The notes beneath the pieces are model-generated. The model was not told where the DNA came from. It saw nothing but the letters and a program-made list of their open reading frames with translations, and did not search any database. A DNA stretch of 64,000 nt from positions 1 to 64,000 of the forward strand of contig QEXW01000111.1 of assembly GCA_003130845.1 (NCBI GenBank). Reading direction: 5' to 3'. Origin of the DNA: Anaerolineae bacterium. GTDB taxonomy: Bacteria; Chloroflexota; Anaerolineae; Anaerolineales; Villigracilaceae. Numbering within the stretch: position 1 is the first letter of the stretch; each line of letters opens with the position of its first letter. Shown piece after piece: positions 27,774 through 36,963 of this stretch. The position numbers and the translations under genes are program-made.

Positions 27774-30700
27774 ACTCTTTACTGACATCGAAACAGCCGA
27801 AGGACAAGCAACCGGCGCCCCCAAGCCGGTTCGCCAGCCTGCGTTTGAATCCCCAATCAAAGCACCAACGCAGCGAACAGTTTCCACTCCAACGGCCGTA
27901 ACGGTGAATGCACGGGTATCTGCGCGAAGCGATGCCTCGGTTTTTGCCTTGCCCTTTCAGGTGGCTTCTGAATGGAATGTGCTGGAATTAGAGGCAGACC
28001 CCTCCTACGAATGGGACGAAACCGAACAAAACCTGGTGCGCCAAGTAGCAGACCAATTGGGTCTTGCACTACAAAACGCACGGCTCTTCCAACAAACCGA
28101 AGCCCAAAACGCAGAACTGGCCGTACTGAACGAGATGGCACGCGAAATTTCCTCGCTGCTTTCAGTGCAGGAAGTGGCCCAGGCACTTTACAAATACGCC
28201 GGTCGGCTCATGGATGTTTCAGACTTTTTTGTTGGCATTTACCACCCCGAAACCGATGAAATTTCCTTTCCGGCCATTTACTTTGATGGTGTGCCAGCCG
28301 GCATCGAACGAACAACGCTCGAAAATGGTATGACCGCGCGGGTCATTCATGACCGTCAGCCGCTCTTGTTTCCTGACCGTGTGAAAGAGCGCGCCGAAGC
28401 GCTGGGCATAGAAATCTTACTAATAGGTGATGATGTCATTCCGCAATGCTGGCTGGGCGTGCCGATGGTGCTAGGTGAGCAAGTTTTAGGCGCCATCGTC
28501 GTGCAAAGCACCAAAGCCCCCCACCTTTACACCGAGCGTCATAAAAACCTGCTGGTGGCCATGGCCAGCCAAGTTGCCATCGCCATCCAAAATGCCCGGC
28601 TATTTGATGAAACCCAAAAACGCGCCGCCGACCTGGCCGCGCTGAACGAAATTGTGCGTGTGGCTTCCGAGGAAATCGAAGTTGATAAAATCATCGCAGC
28701 CGTTTACGAAAAAACATCCGAACTCTTGCCGATGGATGCCTTCATCATGGCCTTGTATTCCAACGATATGATTGACTACCGCCTGGTCATAGATGAAGGC
28801 CAGCGCTTCGAACTGGCACCCTCCCGCCTGGGCAACAACACCATCAGCGAAGTGCTACGGGAGAAAAAGCCCCGCTTGATCCTGCGCACACGCGAAGAAG
28901 TACAAGCACTCGAATCGAAAAACGTTGGACTTGGCACCAAAAAGATTTCTGCCTCTCTCATCTACGTCCCCCTGCTAAAAGGCAACAACATTCTAGGGGT
29001 CATTTCCGTTCAAAGTTACCGCTACCATGCCTATACACCCAACGATTTGGCTTTGGTAGAAAACATTGCCGGGCAGCTCGCCAATCTCATCCAAAATGCC
29101 TTTCTCTATGCCAACCAGCAAAAAACCCTGCAAGACCTGCAACTCATCAACCGGCTGACTTCCCTGGTCAGCAGCTCGCTCGAAATTCAAGCTAGCCTGC
29201 AAAAAATTGCCGAAGAATTGCAAGCCACTTTCAAAATTGGGCACGTAGGGATTGCGTTGCTCGACCAGAACGGCACCAGCCTAACGCTCACTGCCGATGC
29301 TCCCCTCCCCCCCGATGGCAAGGGCGATATTGGCTTGACCATCCCCGTTACATCCAGCCCGGCAACCCTGCAGGTGTTAGAAACGAAAAAGGCCCTTTTC
29401 ATTTATGACGTGCTCAACAACCCATTAACGGCCAACATTAAACACGTCCTGGCAGCACGCGGCACCAAGAACATCCTCTTGCTTCCCCTGCTATCGGGAA
29501 ACGAGGTGGTTGGCACCGTCGGGTTCGACACCTTTGACTTGGAGCGCACCTTCACCGATGACGAAATCCAACTCGCCGAAACCATCTTGTACCAAGTCGC
29601 CACATCCATTCGCAACGCTCAACTGTTTACACAAACCCAACAATCCGAAGAGCGCCTGCGCCGACAAAACGAATACTTAGCAACAGCGACACAAGTCGCC
29701 CGCCTAATCACCTCCACCCTCGACATGGACATCTTGTTCAGCCGTGCGGTAGACCTGATTCGCACACGCTTTGGCTATTATTTTGTCGGTCTATTTATTG
29801 TGGATGACAATAGCTACAATGCTACCTTGCGTGAAGGAACCGGTGAAGCAGGGGAACAACTCAAACAAAGACAATATTCCATCCCCGTTGGCTCTAAATC
29901 GGTGATTGGCTCTGTCACCGGCACAGGCACCACGCTCATTATCAACAACACCGCTCTCGACCCGCTTTACCGTCCCAATCCGCTCTTACCACAAACGCGC
30001 TCTCAGGTCGGCATTCCGCTCAAAATCGGCGCACGCGTCATCGGCGCGCTCGATATTCACTCCGACGAAATTAACACCTTCCATCCAGAAGAAATCGCCG
30101 TGCTAGAGACCCTGGCCGATCAAATTTCTGTCGCCGTTGATAACGCTCGCTCTTACCAGACGGTCCAGAAATCCATGGAGGAAATGAAACAACTGGATGT
30201 CATCAAAAGCCAGTTTTTGGCGAATATGTCGCATGAACTGCGCACGCCCCTCAACTCCATTATCGGCTTTTCACGCGTCATTCTCAAAGGAATTGATGGC
30301 CCCATTACCGAGCAGCAACAACAAGACCTGCTGGCAATTTACAACTCGGGGCAACACTTGCTCGGCCTGATTAACAACATCCTCGACCTATCGAAAATCG
30401 AAGCCGGCAAGATGGAACTAACCCTGGAAGAGTTGAACGTTGCCGATGCCATCGCCAGCGTCATCTCCACCTCGGCCGGCCTGGTGCGCGACAAGCCCAT
30501 CAAGCTCATCCAAAACGTAGAAAGCGGCTTGCCAACCGTACGTGCCGACCCCATGCGTCTGCGCCAAGTTTTACTCAACCTGGTCTCTAACGCTGTCAAA
30601 TTTACCGAGGAAGGCAGCATCACCGTCAGCGCTAGCTTGCACACCCCATCAACCGGTATTCCTGAAGTCATGATAAGCGTAACGGACACCGGCCCTGGCA

Positions 30701-31674
30701 TTGCACCAGAAGACCAGAAAAAACTCTTCCAGGCCTTCTCCCAAGTCGATTCCTCGGCCACCCGCAAAACTGGCGGTACGGGTCTTGGTCTGTCGATTTG
30801 TAAGCACCTGGTCGAGATGCACGGCGGCAAAATCGGCGTGCATAGCACGCTCGGCAAAGGCAGCACCTTCTACTTCACCATGCCGCTCTTCCACATACCG
30901 CTCCCCGAATCGGTCAGCGAGCAACAACGCACCATTTTGTGCATTGATGACGATGTCCAAATCATCAGCCTGTATGAGCGTTACTTGAAACAACAAGGCT
31001 ACCACGTGATTGGTGCCACCAACCCCATCACAGCCAGAGATATTGCCCGGCGGATTAAGCCGTATGCCATTACGCTTGATATTATGATGCCCGAAATAGA
31101 TGGCTGGTCGGTGCTGGAAGAACTCAAATCGGACCCAGAAACGCGCAACATTCCGGTCATTATTTGCAGCATTGTCGAAGAGGAAGAAAAAGGCTTCAGC
31201 TTGGGCGCAGCCGATTATCTCGTCAAGCCCATTTCACAAGAAGACCTGCTTGATTCCCTGAAGATGCTCAATGGCGATGGCAGCATAAATGAAGTGTTGA
31301 TTATTGATGACTCTCCAGAAGATTTGAACCTAATCAAACGAATCCTCACCGAACACGGGAAATACCATGCTATGACTGCACAAGGCGGCGAACAGGGCTG
31401 GCACCTCTTGCTGGAAAAACGCCCGCAAGCGGTTATTTTGGACTTGTTCATGCCGGATATGAACGGGTTTACTATCCTCGAACGATTGCGTACCACGCCC
31501 GAATTACGTGACTTGCCTGTCGTTGTTGTAACCGGTGTCGAATTAACCGCCGAACAAAAAAAGCAACTCGACCAGTTTGGAAAGACACTCCTACAAAAAG
31601 CCATGCTTCACGAACGGGAACTTTTCGAAACGCTCGATAAAGCACTCAAACGATTGGATTCTCCTCACGCCTAG
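27736..31674 (+). CDS. soluble multi-GAF hybrid histidine kinase with two receiver domains
   Basis: A 1312-aa cytoplasmic kinase. After a Pro/Thr-rich linker, residues 68-118 form the C-terminal half of a GAF ('VFALPFQV...LVRQVADQLGLALQNARLF'). Four full GAFs follow (about 130-295, 300-460, 465-635, 645-808). HisKA has the phospho-acceptor His in 'ANMSHELRTPLNSI' (about 833). The ATPase domain has 'NLVSNAVKF', 'DTGPGIAP' and 'GGTGLGLSI'. Two REC domains follow, with Asp in 'TLDIMMP' (1115) and 'ILDLFMP' (1236). No TM or Hpt domain is present. The ATG at 27736 has AGGAG ten bases upstream and overlaps the ParA-like gene by 38 bases. It is the only kinase among eleven GAF proteins and so their likely shared output. 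Confidence 0.92.
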   Translation: MSSNKKIRNRLNKLFTDIETAEGQATGAPKPVRQPAFESPIKAPTQRTVSTPTAVTVNARVSARSDASVFALPFQVASEWNVLELEADPSYEWDETEQNLVRQVADQLGLALQNARLFQQTEAQNAELAVLNEMAREISSLLSVQEVAQALYKYAGRLMDVSDFFVGIYHPETDEISFPAIYFDGVPAGIERTTLENGMTARVIHDRQPLLFPDRVKERAEALGIEILLIGDDVIPQCWLGVPMVLGEQVLGAIVVQSTKAPHLYTERHKNLLVAMASQVAIAIQNARLFDETQKRAADLAALNEIVRVASEEIEVDKIIAAVYEKTSELLPMDAFIMALYSNDMIDYRLVIDEGQRFELAPSRLGNNTISEVLREKKPRLILRTREEVQALESKNVGLGTKKISASLIYVPLLKGNNILGVISVQSYRYHAYTPNDLALVENIAGQLANLIQNAFLYANQQKTLQDLQLINRLTSLVSSSLEIQASLQKIAEELQATFKIGHVGIALLDQNGTSLTLTADAPLPPDGKGDIGLTIPVTSSPATLQVLETKKALFIYDVLNNPLTANIKHVLAARGTKNILLLPLLSGNEVVGTVGFDTFDLERTFTDDEIQLAETILYQVATSIRNAQLFTQTQQSEERLRRQNEYLATATQVARLITSTLDMDILFSRAVDLIRTRFGYYFVGLFIVDDNSYNATLREGTGEAGEQLKQRQYSIPVGSKSVIGSVTGTGTTLIINNTALDPLYRPNPLLPQTRSQVGIPLKIGARVIGALDIHSDEINTFHPEEIAVLETLADQISVAVDNARSYQTVQKSMEEMKQLDVIKSQFLANMSHELRTPLNSIIGFSRVILKGIDGPITEQQQQDLLAIYNSGQHLLGLINNILDLSKIEAGKMELTLEELNVADAIASVISTSAGLVRDKPIKLIQNVESGLPTVRADPMRLRQVLLNLVSNAVKFTEEGSITVSASLHTPSTGIPEVMISVTDTGPGIAPEDQKKLFQAFSQVDSSATRKTGGTGLGLSICKHLVEMHGGKIGVHSTLGKGSTFYFTMPLFHIPLPESVSEQQRTILCIDDDVQIISLYERYLKQQGYHVIGATNPITARDIARRIKPYAITLDIMMPEIDGWSVLEELKSDPETRNIPVIICSIVEEEEKGFSLGAADYLVKPISQEDLLDSLKMLNGDGSINEVLIIDDSPEDLNLIKRILTEHGKYHAMTAQGGEQGWHLLLEKRPQAVILDLFMPDMNGFTILERLRTTPELRDLPVVVVTGVELTAEQKKQLDQFGKTLLQKAMLHERELFETLDKALKRLDSPHA

Positions 31675-31683
31675 GAGCCAGCA

Positions 31684-33369
31684 ATGCCTTTTGTTATTCG
31701 CTGTCTGGATTGCGGCCACGAAACCCCATATCACCCCCTCACCATCAACTGCCCGAACTGCAAAAGCCAGTGGCGGCAGGCCATTTACGATTACGCCGAA
31801 GCAGCCCAAATCTTAAAGCAAGAACTCGCGAAACGCCCATTCGACCTGTGGCGCTATCGTGAAGTCTTACCTGTCCGCAATCCCAACCCTGGTTTGTATC
31901 TCGGCGAGGGCGGCACACCGCTCATTCGCGCTATCAATATGGGCATGATGCTGGGATGCCCAGGAATTTACATCAAAGATGAACGGCAGGGACCGACGGC
32001 TTCCTTCAAAGACCGCCAGGCCGCCTTAACGATTGCTGCGCTTAAGGAGGCCGGTATCACGGAAATGGTCGCTGCCTCGACCGGCAATGTTGCAATTGCC
32101 TATTCGGCGTATGCCGCACGAGCAGGCATCAAACTTTGGGCATTTGTCACTAGCCTGGTACCAGCAGTCAAAATGCGCGAAATTGCTCTCTATGGCAGTC
32201 AGGTCGTCAAAGTAACCGGTTCATACGACCAAGTCAAACAAATCGCGGCCGAATTTGCCCAAAAACGCGGTCTATACCACGACATGGGCACCCGCACTAT
32301 CACCTCGGTGGAGGGAATGAAAACCATCGCCTACGAAGTGGCCGAACAACTAACCGAGCAACTTGGTCCGCCTCCCAACACGCCGCCTGGCGAATTGCGC
32401 TGGCGCGTGCCAGATTGGTATATCCAATCGGTCAGTGGTGGCTTGGGGCCGGTAGGTGTTGCCAAAGGTTATTTAGAAATGATGAGCATGGGCTTAACCG
32501 ACCGAATGCCTGGCATCATCGCTGTTCAGTCCGAAGGATGCGCCCCGATGGTACATGCCTGGAAAGACGACCTGGAAGAGGCCATCCCCGTCACCAACCC
32601 CAAAACCCATATCGAAACACTCGCCACAGGTACACCAGGACGTTCCTATAGCCTGTTACGACAGCAAATGAAACAACACGGTGGCGTATTCGAGAGCGTG
32701 ACCGATGACGAAGCCTTCCGTGCAATGCACGTTTTGGCCAAAATGGAAGGCATCTCTGCCGAACCTGCCGCCGCCGTTGCGTTTGCCGGCTTATTCAAGC
32801 TAATTCGGGCCGGGGTCATCAAACCAACAGACACGGTCGTGGTCAACTGCACCGGTCATACCATGCCTGCTGAACCACTGGTGCTGGGCAGTGGCTGGGC
32901 ACGCAACGTCGTCCTTCCACAAGCCGAAGCAACCGCCACCAAAACCACCACCGAACAAGAAGGTCTGTTAGCCGCTCTCAGCCGGGTAGCCCCTGACCGT
33001 TTCCCCCGCGTTGCAATTATAGATGATACGCCTGATGCCCGCCGCCTCGTGCGTCGCATTTTGCAATCGCAGGGCGATTTCACCCTCTTTGAGGCTGCCG
33101 ATGGACGCGAAGGCCTGGAACTCGTCAATCGCGAACACCCTGACCTAATTATCTTGGACTTGATGATGCCGGAAATGGATGGCTTCTCGGTCCTGGAGGC
33201 ACTCAAAGCCAATCCTGACACTGCTGAAATTCCGGTCATTGTCTCCACTGCCAAAGAATTGACTCTTGAAGAGAAAGCCCGTCTGCAAGGGCAAATTCAG
33301 GCACTCATGCAAAAAGGGGACTTCATGAGCGATGAGTTCCTCGAGGAAGTCAAGGCACTCTTACGTTAA
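31684..33369 (+). CDS. threonine synthase fused to a C-terminal receiver domain
   Basis: A 561-aa fusion. Residues 7-26 form a Cys4 zinc ribbon (Cys7, 10, 23, 26). Residues 60-410 are a PLP fold-type II threonine synthase-like domain with the PLP lysine in 'ASFKDRQ' (Lys109), 'ASTGNVAIAYSAYAARAG' and 'SGGLGPVGVAKG'. This enzyme normally turns O-phosphohomoserine into threonine. Residues 440-560 are a complete REC domain: Asp447/Asp448, phospho-acceptor Asp492 in 'LDLMMPEMDG', Thr522 and Lys544. Ordinary threonine synthases end near residue 400-420. AGGAG lies seven bases before the ATG, nine bases after the kinase gene, so kinase-dependent control of enzyme activity is plausible. Cysteate synthase or another PLP lyase is an alternative for the catalytic part. 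Confidence 0.9.
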   Translation: MPFVIRCLDCGHETPYHPLTINCPNCKSQWRQAIYDYAEAAQILKQELAKRPFDLWRYREVLPVRNPNPGLYLGEGGTPLIRAINMGMMLGCPGIYIKDERQGPTASFKDRQAALTIAALKEAGITEMVAASTGNVAIAYSAYAARAGIKLWAFVTSLVPAVKMREIALYGSQVVKVTGSYDQVKQIAAEFAQKRGLYHDMGTRTITSVEGMKTIAYEVAEQLTEQLGPPPNTPPGELRWRVPDWYIQSVSGGLGPVGVAKGYLEMMSMGLTDRMPGIIAVQSEGCAPMVHAWKDDLEEAIPVTNPKTHIETLATGTPGRSYSLLRQQMKQHGGVFESVTDDEAFRAMHVLAKMEGISAEPAAAVAFAGLFKLIRAGVIKPTDTVVVNCTGHTMPAEPLVLGSGWARNVVLPQAEATATKTTTEQEGLLAALSRVAPDRFPRVAIIDDTPDARRLVRRILQSQGDFTLFEAADGREGLELVNREHPDLIILDLMMPEMDGFSVLEALKANPDTAEIPVIVSTAKELTLEEKARLQGQIQALMQKGDFMSDEFLEEVKALLR

Positions 33370-33406
33370 AGCGATACGATTTGGATTCTTGCGAGAACTT
33401 TGGTCT

Positions 33407-33444
33407 ACACGGGCTATACCTGACAAAATTGTATATGCCCGTGT
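33407..33444 (+). terminator. strong hairpin ending the sensory operon
   Basis: ACACGGGC-TATAC (33407-33419) pairs with GTATA-T-GCCCGTGT (33431-33444): 13 bp with one bulged base and an 11-base loop. It starts 37 bases after the last stop codon. Only a short T-rich stretch follows (CTAGTTT), so it may be a terminator or a 3'-end stabiliser. Confidence 0.6.
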
Positions 33445-33546
33445 CTAGTTTAACATGGAACAGTTTTGTTAAAAAGTGGAGTGCAACACTAAAATGGGCG
33501 CATGACTTCACGCGCCTTGACAAATCAGTGGCTTGAAAGGATTACG

Positions 33547-34494
33547 ATGGCTACCAAAACACGGCAGGGTTTGGGGATTGTCGCAGCCCTGTCTTCTGCA
33601 ATGTTTTTGGGAATGAACCCCGTTCTAGGCCGATGGGCAATCCTGGAGGGGTTTTCTCCCTTGCTTGTTGTTGCCATTCGCACAGGTCTGGCTGCGCTGA
33701 TGATGTTAGCCTATCTGTTGATATTCAAACGCCAATTCTTATACATTTTTCCGGTGGGGTTATTTGGCTGTTTTCTAGCAGGAGCACTCAACGGATTCGG
33801 TTCGTTGCTCTACTATCAAGCCCTGGGTTCACTCCCCGCCAGCCTAGGGCAACTGCTCTACTCTCTTTACCCTCTGTTCGTTGCACTCTTCACCTTTCTG
33901 GATAAACAACCTGTCAGTCGGCTCACCTTCATTCGGGTTGGGATTGCCGCTGTTGCCGTCTTCCTGCTCACGCGCGCCGATGGAGCAACCGCCCCCTTAC
34001 CGGCGGTTCTGATGATGCTGGGGGCAGCCATCCTATATGCCCTACACATTCCTATCAATCAACGTGTCTTATATGAAATTCCTGCGCCAACCGTTACCTT
34101 GTACACCCTACTCTCGATGAGCGCAGTCACGATACCTTTCTACCTGATTTTCGACCGCACACCACCCCGACCAGGTGGAGAATGGACCCCGGTTCTCTTA
34201 CTCACCCTGGTCACCTTTGCTTCGCGGTTCACGCTATTCCTGGGCATCAAAAACATCGGCGGACTACAAGCGGCGCTACTGGGGTTAGGCGAATTGTTTA
34301 TCACCTTCTTACTGGGCTACTATATTCTGCAAGAAACCTTGACCACACTTCAAATCATCGGCGCCGTCATCCTTGCAATCAGCATGTTGCTCGTCGCCCT
34401 CGAAAAACAAGACCCCACCCGTCGCCACCCCAAAGGCGGCTGGCTCGCCTGGCTGCACCCGCCAGAAATCAAACCCTGGAGTTTGCAAGATTAG
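33547..34494 (+). CDS. DMT-superfamily permease (EamA family)
   Basis: A 315-aa inner-membrane protein with about ten hydrophobic helices in two EamA repeats (roughly 10-140 and 155-290). The first repeat has 'FLGMNPVLGRWAI' and ends near 'LFTFLDKQPVSRLTFIRVGIA'. The second ends with 'GLGELFITFLLGYYILQETLT' and 'ILAISMLLVAL', the usual EamA signatures. Members export amino acids or other small metabolites, but the substrate cannot be assigned. The ATG at 33547 has AAAGGA upstream at good spacing; an in-frame ATG at 33502 lacks one. It follows the hairpin of the sensory operon and is probably a separate unit. The 142 bases after it hold nothing recognised. Confidence 0.85.
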   Translation: MATKTRQGLGIVAALSSAMFLGMNPVLGRWAILEGFSPLLVVAIRTGLAALMMLAYLLIFKRQFLYIFPVGLFGCFLAGALNGFGSLLYYQALGSLPASLGQLLYSLYPLFVALFTFLDKQPVSRLTFIRVGIAAVAVFLLTRADGATAPLPAVLMMLGAAILYALHIPINQRVLYEIPAPTVTLYTLLSMSAVTIPFYLIFDRTPPRPGGEWTPVLLLTLVTFASRFTLFLGIKNIGGLQAALLGLGELFITFLLGYYILQETLTTLQIIGAVILAISMLLVALEKQDPTRRHPKGGWLAWLHPPEIKPWSLQD

Positions 34495-34636
34495 TAAAGG
34501 TTTGCCTCACATCCTTGGTATGCAGATACGCCTACTTTCTAACTAATTTATAGACCATTTGACTGGCGTGAGTGTGTGCACAGTTTGAAATTTCAGGACA
34601 TCACGATTCAATCCCTACAATTACAAGCATCACCAC

Positions 34637-36949
34637 TTAAGCGTCTCCTGTTTCTTTTATTAGTTCGAGGAGCCCGTTTTGTGCGCTCACTTTCAATCTC
34701 TGTTCGCCAATGGACTCAATCATGAGTGATGGGGCGCAAGTATAGCCACTCAAAGTCAATTCAGCGGTAAATTGGGGAGGGTCGAGGCGCAGGAACAATC
34801 TGTTATCTGTTTCGCAGAATACGACCACTTCGGCGGTGAGGGAGTGGATGACAATGCCCGGCTTCACCGTCCATTCCAGCGGCAGGATAAGCCCGCATCG
34901 CGCAGGAACCTTGAGCAGAGTCCCGCCAAAGAGCCTTTCCCTCGCCGACGCCAGAGTCATCTCGATGGGGTCGTCCTGATAGTTGTTGACGAACAGAAAA
35001 TTGCCGTTCTCTCCCTCCAAAAGACGTACGTCTGCCCAGTCGCTCATCTCGAAGAGCGGCAGGACGCCCATGCGGTGCGCCATCTGATTCAAAATATCCA
35101 GGTCGTCGAGCGTGTTTGCCGCCAATGCCGCGCCAAAGACCATCACCTGCCCTTTGCCGAGCGTTTTGACGAAACCTGTCACCTTTCCCTCGCCTGCTGT
35201 GGCAAAGACTTCATCGAATTCCCCTTCATACCGCTCCACGAATGAGGCGGGGACATCCTGATACCCAAAGGCGCGGATGAGTTCGTGTTTGAATGGCTCG
35301 CCGCCCATCATCTCTTTGATGTCCAACGCATCACGGAGCAGAGTGCAGGGTTGGCGATGAAAATCCTCCAGGCACATGCGCCCTGCCACAATCAACCTGC
35401 CGCCTGCATGGACGTAATCTATCAACTTTTGCTGAACGGCGGCGTCGCACTGGCTTTCCATCATCACCCACAGCGTGGGCGTTTGGGCGGGGTCGAGCGC
35501 GGCTCGGGAGAGTTCCAGTGCATCGAAGGGACGATGCGTAAGCGCCAGCCCCCGCGCCAGGAAATCAAACAGGATGACCTCGCGCTGATGGGTGAGGATA
35601 TCTGTCGCTTTTTGCGTGAAGGGGTTGTTGACTTCGGTCATGAACTGGTCGAGCAGAAAACCAATGGTGGTGACGGTTTTGGGGCGGGCAAGGATGAGGT
35701 CACGTCCATAGGCGGCGAGCGTTTGCGAGAGGCGCGGGTAGCGGGCATAGTGACGGCGCAGAGAGCCATCCTTGCGCACGGGATGTCCCCAATCGTGCCT
35801 TTTGATGGGGCTGAGAATAGGGTCGTTTTCACCGTCAAAGAACAGGTAGTGGTTGATGGCGCGCATACCGCAGGAGACGCACAAGCGGGTGTGCAGGTCG
35901 TAAAACGAGGTTTGCGCGCCGCTGAAATCTTGGTTGCCGCCCGCCTGAAATTCGATAGAAAAGAGCGGCTGGGCGGGGTTTTGCAGGGCTTTGGTCATTT
36001 CGTTGACCAGCAGGAGTTGATGGAAATTGCCCTCGCCGATGAAGATGGGGTACACGTCGGTGGCGCTGAGCATGCCTTCCATCTCCATCACTTCGATGAG
36101 TTGCGAGAGACCGATGGGGAAGGTCTTGCCGCCGTTGGCAAAGCCGTGAATGTTGACGACGGGCGGCACCTCCATGCCGTTCTCTTTGGCGGCGTTCCAC
36201 AGCCAGGTCATGTAGCCGCGCAGGTAGGTTCGGTAGAAGCGGCGGTAGGCTTCGAGCAGGAAGACGGCGTGCTCCGCTTGGGGGTGGGAGAGTTCGGTTT
36301 GCAGGAATCCAGCCGAAGGTCCAGAGGGGAAGCGGGTGGGGTAATGCTCCCGCAGCCAGGCGGCGAAACGTTCCAGCGTATCGGGATTGATGTCCACGAT
36401 GTTGCGTACCCAGTGGGGCATGCCCATTTCGTTGTCGAGTTGAATCAGCAGGATGTTGCCGCCTCGCGTGATTTGACGCGGGCTGAGCACGCCAAACACA
36501 GCCTGATACCACGCCTGGACGTTTTTCAGGAAGTCGGGGTGCAGGTAAGAGGCGATGTTTTGCGTCCTGCCGTCCTGACTGATGAACGCCGCCTGCGGGT
36601 TTTGCTCGAATACCCAGGGCGGGATGCCTTCGTTGATGGTCTCCGCCATGATGTAGGGACCAGGGCGGGCAATGACGTATAAGCCCATGCGTGCGGCGAG
36701 GTCGAGGAAGCCCGCCAGGTTGCGCATGGGATGGGTATGACCGTCCAAGTCAGTGAGGGTGGGCTGAGGTTGATGCCACAGCCAGGGGATGTAGCAGGCA
36801 ACAGCGTTGAAGCCCGCCTGCTTGAGCAGGTTGAGGCGGTGTTCCCACTGGTCAGCAGGGGTGCGGAAGTAGTGGAATTCGCCCGCTTGCAGGAGGAGAG
36901 GCTGGTCATCGAGCCAGAAGTGTTGATGATGGAAGGTGAAGGTGGGCAT
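34637..36949 (-). CDS. glycoside hydrolase family 35 (beta-galactosidase-like)
   Basis: A 770-aa protein with an N-terminal TIM barrel of GH35 type: 'LLLQAGEFHYFR' (18-29), 'IPWLWHQP' and 'VIARPGPYIMAE' (92-103). The predicted acid/base is Glu174 in 'LIQLDNEMG' and the nucleophile Glu333 in 'FSIEFQAGG'. C-terminal beta domains follow. It has no signal peptide and so is probably cytoplasmic. GH35 enzymes remove beta-galactosyl or, in some members, other beta-linked sugars from oligosaccharide ends. It is the last gene of the 13-gene minus-strand operon, 94 bases beyond a block of repeats. No clear ribosome binding site precedes the ATG. The substrate may be a decorated beta-glucan. Confidence 0.85.
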   Translation of the reverse strand: MPTFTFHHQHFWLDDQPLLLQAGEFHYFRTPADQWEHRLNLLKQAGFNAVACYIPWLWHQPQPTLTDLDGHTHPMRNLAGFLDLAARMGLYVIARPGPYIMAETINEGIPPWVFEQNPQAAFISQDGRTQNIASYLHPDFLKNVQAWYQAVFGVLSPRQITRGGNILLIQLDNEMGMPHWVRNIVDINPDTLERFAAWLREHYPTRFPSGPSAGFLQTELSHPQAEHAVFLLEAYRRFYRTYLRGYMTWLWNAAKENGMEVPPVVNIHGFANGGKTFPIGLSQLIEVMEMEGMLSATDVYPIFIGEGNFHQLLLVNEMTKALQNPAQPLFSIEFQAGGNQDFSGAQTSFYDLHTRLCVSCGMRAINHYLFFDGENDPILSPIKRHDWGHPVRKDGSLRRHYARYPRLSQTLAAYGRDLILARPKTVTTIGFLLDQFMTEVNNPFTQKATDILTHQREVILFDFLARGLALTHRPFDALELSRAALDPAQTPTLWVMMESQCDAAVQQKLIDYVHAGGRLIVAGRMCLEDFHRQPCTLLRDALDIKEMMGGEPFKHELIRAFGYQDVPASFVERYEGEFDEVFATAGEGKVTGFVKTLGKGQVMVFGAALAANTLDDLDILNQMAHRMGVLPLFEMSDWADVRLLEGENGNFLFVNNYQDDPIEMTLASARERLFGGTLLKVPARCGLILPLEWTVKPGIVIHSLTAEVVVFCETDNRLFLRLDPPQFTAELTLSGYTCAPSLMIESIGEQRLKVSAQNGLLELIKETGDA

Positions 36950-36963
36950 GGGAGTCTTTTATA

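Noticed and set aside
34495-34636. Possible RNA gene after the DMT permease
   Set aside because: No tRNA fold, stable hairpin or T-run could be supported in this 142-base gap.
35285-36682. 465-codon plus-strand open frame
   Set aside because: It is antisense to the GH35 gene, which has clear catalytic motifs on the other strand.
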